DNA from: Ulota crispa
Lineage: Eukaryota; Streptophyta; Bryopsida; Orthotrichales; Orthotrichaceae
Reading direction: 5' to 3'
Assembly (NCBI GenBank): GCA_963920765.1
Contig: OY987244.1
Coordinates: forward strand, 23,912,358-23,976,357
Length of the DNA: 64,000 nucleotides
This document shows, one piece after another, positions 49,565 to 58,091 of this stretch (position 1 is the stretch's first letter; the number at the start of each line of letters is the position of its first letter). The notes beneath the pieces were generated by a model. It had not been told where the DNA came from. It searched no databases and was given only the letters and a program-made list of their open reading frames with translations. The translations under genes were made by a program, and so were the position numbers.

Positions 49565-51768
49565 TTGATTCTTATGTTCGTACAACAAGAATTATCTGCT
49601 GCATCAAACCTGGCTCTTCGGAAATACATTAAGACAAGTGCAATGGAAGATCGGACAAACGTTGGTAGTGTAGATGCCATGCATGAGGGTTTGAAAGAAA
49701 AACACACAAACCTATCTCAAAAGATGACAAAACTAGTGGCTGTCGCTAATCTAGCAAACAGCATTGAATTTCTAGAGGAGGTGATTTTCACTTCACTAAA
49801 GTATGAATGAAGTTTTTTTAATGTTGTGCTATTATTATGGCACTAACCCTGTCCTGTTTCTTTAAAGCGTTATAGTTGCAACGATGTGCTGGAGATGACA
49901 TTTGACAAACTTCAGATTGTTGCTACCTGCAACTCCTCAGCCATTCATAGAACAAAATTTCTGATGTGGTGGAATTCATCAATTCCATCTCAAGAATCCA
50001 ATCATTTTCCGCCAAAACTTGGGGTTGACGACCCACTTAAACTTTTTCTGAACAAATGTGTGTGGTATACAAGGGTAAGTATGCTCATCATTTGGAGAAC
50101 TTACACACACTGTTGTTATAATAGAGTGGTATGGATTGGTGGATTAATGGCCTTTTCAATTTCACTAAATTCTAAGGACTTGGGTATTCTGTCAATAGAT
50201 TGAAGATGTTGCTGTTGAGTACTTTGACAATGTTATTAAGAAGGATAGTCTTGAAATGAACATGAATGTACCTCTTGAACTAGAAACTCTCCTTGAGTAT
50301 ATCAAGGGCTGGCATTGAAAGATCTGGGATCATGGCTTTAATGGTTATCTGAAAGGGGCCGGGAATTTTAAAAGGGGCGATTCCTTCAAAGCATTTGACT
50401 GCTCAAAGCAAGCTGTGCAGCTTGTCCTCTTTCAGTAAGACTGTCTGTGATAAAGGTCTCCATTCAAATTTTAGTCATGTTTCAGTGCTGGCCATTGTGT
50501 GCTGGCCATTGTTTTTTTGTAAGTTTGTTCGCATTCTTATCATTCTATTCTTGTTGCAAATGTCAACAACAACTTACTAGTACATGTCATTTGATTTGAA
50601 TGCAATTTGCTATATCTTAATTGGTAATACAATTTGCTCATATGACATCACCATCTCTCAAATCCTCCGTGCTTGACAGTCAAGTTTAATTGATTGGTTA
50701 TTGTTTAATTGAAATGACCAAAGTAATTGCTGACTGAACTAAATATTGATACAATGGTCCATGAGAACCGAGGTTTGTTTACATGAAGTTTGTCCTAGTG
50801 TCTTTGGTTACTACTCGGTTCTTTTTATAAAAAAAAATTGAACTGATGTTGTGGAGCCATAATGTCGCATACTTTAACGGCTTCTAGTATCCATTGTAAT
50901 ATTGCCTGTTGAATACTTGATAATGCAATTTGTGTGATTAGTTCTCAATGAGCTGCCGAATCTGTTATCCATTTCCTGTCATTAATATCTATGCTCTCTA
51001 TACATCCTCTTTTTTAGGTACTTCAAGCATGTACTCTTAGCAAAGAGGGCGATCTCTCAAGAGCAACTTCCTCCATTTCTGTCTACTTGGCTAGATTCCA
51101 GCTCTTCGGACAGCATGTTCACTCCTACTCAGTAATGAAACTACACCACCGCCCAACTTGCTAATGGTGGCTGGTATTTGGACTGCAGCTTAGAGTTCAC
51201 TCATCCTTTTGAAGTGTCATTGCGCAAATCTCTAGAGGGATTAGGTGAAGTTGATCTTCAGGGGAAAGATTTTGCTGAAATGGACGACAATGCAAAAGCT
51301 AAGGCAATTGCTAGAAGGGTTGCTGCTGACAAGAAAAAAGAGGACAAAGAGGTCGCTGTTTGGGCTCAAAAAGCTTCCAAGAAATCTGAGAAGCTAGCTA
51401 AGGCAACAAAGAAAGCTGCAGAGAAGGACTTTACAGGGAAACACAGAGGTAAAGGGCGGCAGGTTCTTGACGTTTGTAGAGGTTCTCCAGTATTTGCTCC
51501 AGCAGCAAGCCCGGCGCCGCGGGGACCAAAACTAAAGTTTGTGGTCAATGACTTGAGCAACAAAGATGAGGCCGCTCTCCAAAGCACAAACATTATTTCC
51601 TTGGGCGACGACGACAATACTCAAATTCAAGAAGCAATCTTCAATTTGTCAATCAACATTGTTGTGGAAGACATGGAGACTAAAGCCCTGAACTCATATA
51701 CCACAGTGAAGAATTTTTTGAAGAAGGTGGTCTTTCATCCACCTTATTTGTTGACTTTCTTGATTTGA
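49565..51768 (+). pseudogene. Central exons of the plus-strand gene (charged linker before the methyltransferase-like part)
   Basis: The segments read QQELSAASNLALRKYIKTSA (49,586-49,780); ATCNSSAIHRTKFLMWWNSS and GVDDPLKLFLNKCVWYTR (49,886-50,075); EDVAVEYFDNVIKKDSLEM with GYLKGAGNFKRGDSFKAFD (50,202-50,430, one TGA); and 51,178-51,768. The last begins after broken text near 51,130 and has an Ala/Lys-rich helical stretch (KAKAIARRVAADKKKEDKEV), then FAPAASPAPRGPKLKFVVND. Several ends look like splice sites. No known domain is seen. The Lys/Ala stretch may be a coiled or DNA-contacting linker. Confidence 0.45.
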
Positions 51769-51885
51769 TGTTCATTTAAATCTCATTGTTTGGTTATTCA
51801 TGTTTTATTCAAGTTTTGAAACGTGCAATACGCTAATCTTTTCCATGTTTTGCTGATTTTGCAGGTTTCTGGTGGAAAAGATTAA

Positions 51886-52985
51886 ATGTACATGGGGGAG
51901 CATACTAATGATATTGTTGTGGATTTGGTCAAAGTGGATTGCCCAAAGAACCTTCCAATCTCTGGTGTCTTTGTGACAGCCACAGATGTTCTAGATTGGA
52001 ACAAAGACAAGGAATACAAATTGCTCAATGCAGCTTTTGCCTTTTCAGAGAAGGAATTGCACAATGACAGTGCTCTTTTTGTTGTTCACTCATTCTGCAA
52101 AGACTCTAGAGACAATATAGCAGGTCTTTGCAAAACCTATGGCATGGTGATAAAGAAGGTGTGGAATGGGATTAATAGGTTGCATCTTACCTCAGCAATT
52201 GACCCTACAACCACGGTGAGACTTTGTCATCTGTAGTTCTCGAATTATGCTCAAATTGATTTTGTTTTTTTGTTTTTTTTCTTACTCTTGTCTCTTCTTG
52301 TTTGATTTCATAGACACAAAAGTTCGAGGTCACTTTGCTCGTAAAAGATTTTGGCGACGATGAGCAGTCTAAGTTTATGATTTGCACTTCAGCAACTATG
52401 GAGAAGATTGGCTTAGAAGTTGGAACGGATGAGTGTTTACTCAACCTTGTCGAAAGGGATGTTATCTCAATGAATGGAACAAAACCTTGGAGGGGACCAC
52501 GGCAGAAGGGTCTGAGATTTTTCCAGTACCTAATTGAAGCAGCCACTATTGCAGGCAATGTCATTGTAGATTGCATGGCTGCAGTTGGTTAGTACCGTCT
52601 TCTCCTTCTCTTCACCCCCATTTCAACTTCTTTGCACTAGCACCATATATTTACTGAAACTCCTGCAATCTTTATCAGGTTTGGCTATCACTACTTGTCA
52701 CGGGATTGGCCGGCACATTCTTGCATTAGAGGCTAACAATGACATCTACGCTAGTATTTTGAAACCTGTGATTTGATCCATCCCTGCATCGGAGCGCAAA
52801 GATGTAGCACCAGTACCCGCTACTTAGGACCCACCCGCTACTTCGGTTGTAACGAGGAAGTTTGTGCGTAAAACAAAGCAGAGTAAGTAAGTTTCCCATT
52901 CTCTTTGTCCTTCTGCAGCTTTCTATGTTGCAAGATTGTCTTACTTTATTCACTGTTTCTTGGTTTGCAGTTGTTCACAAATGAG
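51886..52985 (+). pseudogene. Beta-class DNA methyltransferase-like (N4/N6 type) exons
   Basis: Exon a (51,886-52,215) has DIVVDLVKVDCPKNLP at about 51,910-51,955, where prokaryotic N4-cytosine/N6-adenine methylases have motif IV (DLxxxDPPY). Exon b (52,312-52,587) has PWRGPRQKGLRFFQYLIEAA then GNVIVDCMAAVG. A GT/AG intron (52,588-52,679) joins it to LAITTCHGIGRHILALEANN. That string parallels motifs X and I and the acidic strand of beta-class enzymes (GDxVLDPFxGSG, then GRxxxGIExD). Motif IV before motif I is the beta-class order. DPPY is DCPK and DPFAGSG is DCMAAVG, so catalysis is unlikely in this copy. Later text (52,700-52,985) is Pro/Thr/Lys-rich with TGA and TAG stops. A fold-level match would settle it. 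Confidence 0.48.
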
Positions 52986-53588
52986 GAAGAGGAGAGAATC
53001 CTCTCTTGCTAGAAGTGCAGACATCTAGGTTAGCCCAGACAAGTGCTATTTCATGCCGTCTTATGCAATGAATTTGGCCGATGCCTATGTCGCTTCTAGT
53101 CCCACCATGTCAGCCACTTGTGTCCCTCATTACTCTTGTGGTGTTTTTCAATATTTGGATGTTGCAGCTACTGTTGGAGATGAAATTGATGGGGCGCCTA
53201 GTTCAACCGATTCGTCTAGAGAGACTACTATGTCCTAGACTCACCACCCTTTTGAGATTTTGTATGGTTGCCTTTTTTGTAATGGATTGCTATTATTCCT
53301 CTACCGTTTATACTACATAGATGGTCCCGTCTTGCGCAACATGCTCTTTTGCATTCCCCCATTTTCATATACAATGACTGTCCTTTCAGTAGTTGTATGT
53401 CTTGATCTTATTTTCTTTATAATTTTGTTTACTAATCCCTAAACCCTAAACCATTTCTCCTTATAGTATGAACATATTCAGCCACAATTATAGGTGCCCA
53501 TGTGACTATTTTTGGTATAAGGGTTTATGGCTCACATGCTCACATGCTCACAAGCGCCCGCTCACACTCTTGCCCCCTAGCAACCCTA
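52986..53588. other. 3' region of the plus-strand gene and right end of the insertion
   Basis: Degenerate coding-like text (PMSLLVPPCQPLVSLITLVV near 53,085-53,150) gives way to AT-rich DNA. CCCTAAACCCTAAACC, a telomere-like doublet, lies at 53,437-53,452. Three CTCACATG/CTCACA words (53,525-53,560) mark the terminal 70 bp. Confidence 0.4.
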
Positions 53589-53885
53589 TAAAAAATTTGC
53601 AAGTTGCTGTGAAGCATGGCCCTTCGTGGCTCTCATTTTCTGTGTTTTCAAAGTCTAATTGATGAAGGGCTCACAAGGGATAGCGATTGTTTTAAAAATA
53701 AAATTGGAAGTGCTGTGAGACAAGGCCCATTGAGGCTCTCATTTTCTGTGTTTTCAGAGTGCTAGTCAATAAAAGGGGCTCACAAGGGGCAACAAGTGTT
53801 TTTTTTTTTAAATTTGGAAGTTGCTATGGAGGCCAAGGCTCATGGATGCCCCTTTTTTCAATTTTTGGTGTTGCTAGTCAATCCT
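53589..53885. repeat. 111-bp tandem array resumes (right part, about 2.5 copies)
   Basis: Same unit and orientation as 34,935-36,826: TTTGCAAGTTGCTGTGAAGC, GGCTCTCATTTTCTGTGTTT, GGGCTCACAAGGG. The first base after the insertion continues the unit where the left part stopped. The last copy is strongly diverged. Confidence 0.88.
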
Positions 53886-54368
53886 AGGGGCTTAGAGGTG
53901 GGATGGATTCTTTGTTCTTCAAGTTGGCATTGATATCATAGAGAATTGACTGCTGCGAGGCCATGTTCATTGTTGACAATGGGATTTCCATGAATGGTAT
54001 TACTTGGTGCAAGAGCGCTGTTGTCTTGAGTAGGTGAAGTCATTGATTCATTTTGGCTAGTCATTGATTCATTTAGGATAGTCATATGACTGGCCGTAGT
54101 CATTGATTCACTTCAAAGGGCAGTCATATGACTTGGTGTAGTCATTGCTTCATTTTGGCCACCAACTTTTGAATTGTGGTTAGTCACATCTGTAGGTTGC
54201 TTAAACATTTGCTGACCTCCTATAGTAAGTATTTAGGCAAGCTACAGTGACTTTGTTGGATTGCTTTGTCTAAAGCCTATACCATTTGATATCTTGTCAC
54301 ATTAAGGGAATTGTATTTAAAAGGCTTGTGTACAAAGGTCATCCAAGTTTCTAAGTGGGACGTTGCAG
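53886..54368. promoter_or_regulatory. Upstream region of the outer Transposase_24-like gene with dyads
   Basis: There is no coding signal. Dyads TGACTGGCCGTAGTCA (54,087-54,102) and TGACTTGGTGTAGTCA (54,129-54,144), plus half-sites AGTCATTGATTC repeated at about 54,035-54,110, sit a few hundred bases upstream of the gene. An acceptor-like GACGTTGCAG ends the region. By position this is the promoter and/or first intron. Confidence 0.45.
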
Positions 54369-56925
54369 GGGACGCCAAAGAAGATGGGTGACAAGGAGGC
54401 AGACGAGGAGTTTGACTACGTTTAGGAGGGCATGGGATATGCGCAGCCGGCAATTGCTCATTGGGTGTTTCAGGACAAGCACTTCCCAGAGGAGGAGCCT
54501 GTGGAGGTGGAGCTGCAGGACCTAGATTCCCTGGACCTTGACATGCAATTGCTGTAGAAGCAATTGGAGATTTTGCAGAAGCAAAAATTGCTACAGCAAT
54601 GTGGAGCGCAGTAGAGGGCTCTGTTGCTTGGGAGAGGAAGCATGCGGCCTCTTGGAGGAGATCAACGAGGGAAGAGGCGTAGGGCCTTGAAGGCCCAGAT
54701 GGACCAAGCCGCGCAGTGAGAGACTGCCATTGACCTTTGCAATATAGTGGAGGTCGACAAGGATGGGGTACCCAAGGGTGACAACCATTATCGATTGCTT
54801 CAATGTCTTAGGGGTCATACCAAGGATATTGATTTCAGTGTGGATAAGTATGACCGTCAAGGCAAGGGCATGTTGTTGGCGGTGAAAGATCGCGTGGATA
54901 GCACCTTTGACTACGTGGGTGGATTAGGCCGCGTCTTAGACAATGCTTTCAACTTTGAGTTGAAGGAGCAACTCCAGACCAAGAGGTACCAGATGAAGAG
55001 GCACATGCTAGCGAGTTACGAGATGCCCAAGTTGGTGCGAGCAGACCATTGGGCCAACCTTTGCACCCTTGTTGAGAGCGAGAGGAAGATTAAGGAAGCC
55101 AACAGGCTGAAAGCTTTCCACTCCATAGTATAAACTCCTTCAACTAGAGGACGCACAAAAGAGGATGTGCAGAACACCTTCGTAAGTACCTTGTTCACTT
55201 CATTGTCTTGGTCTTGAAAATGTTTGTGGAGCTTGCCTAGTATGGCTTGTAGGTCTGAAAATTGTATGAATGTTGTGCATGAACTCTTTCTACCAAGTTC
55301 CTTAATTCATTACATGGTTTTTATCATCGTAGGCCAAAGATTTGGAGAGGCCTCCCACACCCTTTGAAGTGGAATTTCAAATGGCCCAACGGAAGGGCAA
55401 GGGCAAGGGTAAGGCGAGACGTGAGGCTAGCCTGAAGCTTTTTGAGGTATTGTTTGGCGCTAGCATGCAGGCTGAAATGTCACCGCTGAGCCTCATGTCT
55501 AGTTACCCACCTAACAAAGATGTGGATGCGCAATTGACTGGGGTGGAGACATCCATGAATGAAATCAAGGACATGTTGAAAGAGATGAACTCATCTCGTC
55601 GGAAGGACCCCAAACCTGCAAAGTTTGCAGTCGGGAGTTCAGGCAAGAGCAACAAAGAGGAGGAGCCAGAGAAACCACCTTCTACCATGAACCTTAACTC
55701 TAGTGACGAACCTATCTCCAAGGTGAGATTGGGTTTTGGGAGAACCAATTTTATTCTTGTTTGCATTCAACATTGAATTGCCTCAAGGTTTAGGAATTTG
55801 CACCTATTACAATAAATGTAGATGCCAATGGCAATAAGGTTCTATGTGCATATGTCCCCTCTCAGTCACATTGGAGTGCGTATGATTAAGAATTGTCATC
55901 TGATTGATGTGTATGACTATTGATAGTCCATGAAAGATGACTACAGATAGTGATTGCAATTGTAGTCACATCTGTAACTACTATGTCTATTTGTAGTCAC
56001 TGGTTTAGGTACATGACTAGAGGTAGTCAAAGGCAGGAGTCCTGGTTGAGTACTTGTAGTCATTTTTATGTTTCTATAACATGACTATTGGACTTTAGGT
56101 GGGGCTAGATGATGACTCGGCATAGTCATATCTTGTTATTGTGTGACTAAGTCAAGTCATTTCAATAAGACAAATGTGAATTCCAACCACGTGCACACTT
56201 GTTTGGTATGTACTGTTGATCTTTGCTTCATGTAACCCTTCATTGAATGGTTTCAAATAGAGAGCTGAAGCTATGATTGAACCAACCGGGGTTCTCGCTT
56301 TGGAGGCAATAGAGGAGGAGCAGAGGTATGTGCAAAAGATTCATCTCAGCGGAAAAGGTAACAAGGGTGGTTCCCCAAGGAGGAAGCAAGTGGACACGGA
56401 TGGTGGCAACAATGGAGCACCGTTGCAAAAGAAGCCTTGCATCACAGAGATCAAGAAACTCTGCCAGGACAGCGGTAGCGCACCAAAGGTTACAGTGCAG
56501 AAGACTGGCGCAGCAAAGGGTAGAAGCCAAAAGGGTGCAGGCCAAAAGGACGGACAGGGCGGCACTCCTAGCAAGAAGAAAAGGAAGGAGCCTTTGCCTG
56601 TCCAGACCGTAGCCAAGAAGGTGGTGCCCAAGTACACACCTAGTGGCCATGAGATTTGGCATATCCCACTAGATTCGCTATTTGTTCTAGGGAAGGCTAA
56701 GTTTGTCCACATACTTGTTTCCATAGTGAAACTTATGTATGAAATCTTTAGTTACAAGGTGGGCAAGGAGGGCAAGGTGGTTGCTATGGTGACAATGCAC
56801 AAGGACAAAGAGGAGCTCTTGCACGGTAAGAAGGTACCCCTTCAACAAGGGGGATTGGCCATAACTCAAAGCTTTGACGATAGCTTTGAGTTGTATGAGC
56901 ATGTCACCTTAGATGACCTCCGATA
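54369..56925 (+). pseudogene. Transposase_24-like (Ptta/En/Spm) accessory gene of the outer CACTA
   Basis: A plus-strand gene of at least three exons. Exon 1 (54,369-55,179; ATG at 54,384) is acidic, then Gln/Leu-rich (LEILQKQKLLQQ), then HYRLLQCLRGHTKDIDFSVD, ELKEQLQTKRYQMKRHMLAS and ADHWANLCTLVESERKIKEA. The Trp...Ser...Asn-Arg pattern fits Transposase_24. A donor CTTC/GTAAGT ends it. Exon 2 (55,334-55,722) has QRKGKGKGKARREASLKLF and VETSMNEIKDMLKEMNSSRR, ending at a GTGAG donor. Exon 3 (56,261-56,925) has a long basic Gly/Lys/Ala tract and a folded end (SGHEIWHIPLDSLFVLGKAK to YEHVTLDDLR). In-frame stops in exon 1 are TAG at 54,423, 54,555 and 54,612, TGA at 54,717 and TAA at 55,134. Family role: binds subterminal repeats with TNP2. 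Confidence 0.62.
55900..56160. repeat. Dyad cluster inside the intron before exon 3
   Basis: TGACT-N6-AGTCA occurs at 56,014-56,029, 56,113-56,128 and 56,144-56,159, with a one-mismatch copy at 55,914-55,929. The position, within an intron of the accessory gene, mirrors the dyads in the TNP2-side spacers. Confidence 0.6.
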
Positions 56926-57109
56926 GAGACCATAGATGCTGCTATTGGGCAATTTGTGATTTGGCCTGTCCGCTTCATATACCTTGCCCTCACGCCTAAG
57001 GAAGTAGCTTAGGGTTTAGGCCTTGTTTGTATGTGGAGGCCTCTCACTTTGTGTTACTTCATTATTAAAATGAATTAACCACCCTTTCTCCTTGAGTACA
57101 AATTTCTAA

Positions 57110-58070
57110 CTAGTGTTAGTCACTTCAATGCATGCAAGTAGTGTTGTATAACTAGCAATAGTTACTATAGTGTAAAGATATGGCTACATATAATCAATAC
57201 TACAAACCTGCCTTGCCATGTTTTTCATATGTGACTACCTAAAGCAATACCCATGCAAGTGTCTAAACGCTTTTAAAAAGTTCTTATGACTGCACGTAGT
57301 CATCTATGGATCTAAATTTCACTATCTCTAATCATAACCTAAATCCCAAACCAACAAAATGCACTCCCAAATACTACCAAAAAATAATTAAATAACTATT
57401 GGTAGTCATAACATGACTCAACTATGACTATATGTATTCATAGTTGTTGAGACTAAACCGCCTCAACCCATGCATAATTTGGCCAAGAATGACTAAGCTT
57501 AGTCTTAATTAGAACCTCATAATGACTGTCCATGGTCACATGGCCCTAAACCACATCTCTACCCAAATGTAGTTATAAATTTTGCCCTCATGATTAGTAT
57601 TAGTCACAATCAACACAAATTTGACTAGTGTAAGTCACCCTAAACCATACAATTAACTAAACCCCTAGACTCTCCTAAACTTGACTAGAACAAGTCATCA
57701 TGTAATCCAAAATGACTTACCATAGTCATTGCTCCATTCTAAAAAACATTGAAATTGATGACAAAAGAGAGTGAAACTATCACCTAAACTACTAGATATG
57801 ACTATGTGTAGTTGTAGGTTATGACTGTAGATAGTCATATCAGTCAGAGAACATGACTACGCAGAGTCACAAGATTGAAAACCCCATGCCAAGTCTCCAT
57901 TAAGGTCCCTAAACTCCATTGGAAACATCCCATTGGGAATAATTAACCCATCCAAATGACTCCCAATCATCTATGCATATGACTTGACCAAGATGACTAC
58001 AGCATGACTGTAAAGAGTTTAGTCAACTCTTGGTTTTTATGACTATTTGGAGTCAAAAGCCTAGTCATAA
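57110..58070. repeat. Right subterminal region of the outer CACTA: dense TGACT-N6-AGTCA dyads
   Basis: Full dyads lie at 57,287-57,302, 57,622-57,637, 57,682-57,697, 57,713-57,728, 57,822-57,837, 57,854-57,869 and 58,040-58,055. Variants with one or two changes lie at 57,490, 57,523 and 57,799, and there are many half-sites. This is noncoding DNA between the accessory gene and the terminus, as expected for CACTA transposase-binding repeats. Confidence 0.82.
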
Positions 58071-58074
58071 AAAG

Positions 58075-58091
58075 GCCCTTTCCTTATAGTG
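58075..58091 (-). repeat. Right terminus of the outer CACTA element
   Basis: On minus it reads CACTATAAGGAAAGGGC. It shares CACTATAAG with the left end of the nested element. The next three bases on plus, TAT, are the predicted target duplication. Confidence 0.78.

Larger units (their letters stand above)
36827..53588. mobile_element. 16.8-kb Mutator-like insertion carrying SWIM transposase and ParB/methyltransferase-like gene
   Basis: The insertion splits the 111-bp array in exact phase. The left flank ends TTTTTTTGTAAAAA and the right flank resumes TAAAAAATTTGCAAG, matching an uninterrupted unit near 36,160-36,180. TAAAAA at 36,821-36,826 and 53,589-53,594 would be the duplicated target, though it is short and A-rich. 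Terminal inverted repeats are not obvious. Reading inward, both ends show CTAG, then CAAG, then several (G)TGAGC words within 80 bp. Inside are a minus-strand MULE-type gene and a divergent plus-strand gene. Mutator-like identity rests on the encoded transposase. Confidence 0.62.
1..58091 (-). mobile_element. Outer CACTA (En/Spm) element, left end beyond window, with nested insertions
   Basis: The right terminus is a CACTA-type end at 58,075-58,091, which on the minus strand reads CACTATAAGGAAAGGG. A minus-strand TNP2 transposase occupies the left side and a plus-strand Transposase_24-like gene the right side. The two sides are tied together by a dyad, TGACT-N6-AGTCA, that is frequent at 1.7-3.1, 33.3-33.4 and 54.0-58.1 kb. 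I do not find it in the nested CACTA (4,951-33,290) or in the 36.8-53.6 kb insertion. Removing both insertions leaves about 13 kb visible. The left terminus and its target duplication (expected TAT from 58,092-58,094) are not in view, so unity of the element is inferred from shared repeats and gene plan. Confidence 0.68.

Noticed and set aside
56240..56724. Minus-strand open frames of 127-140 codons opposite exon 3
   Set aside because: They are the antisense of the Lys/Gly/Ala-rich coding exon and have no independent motif.
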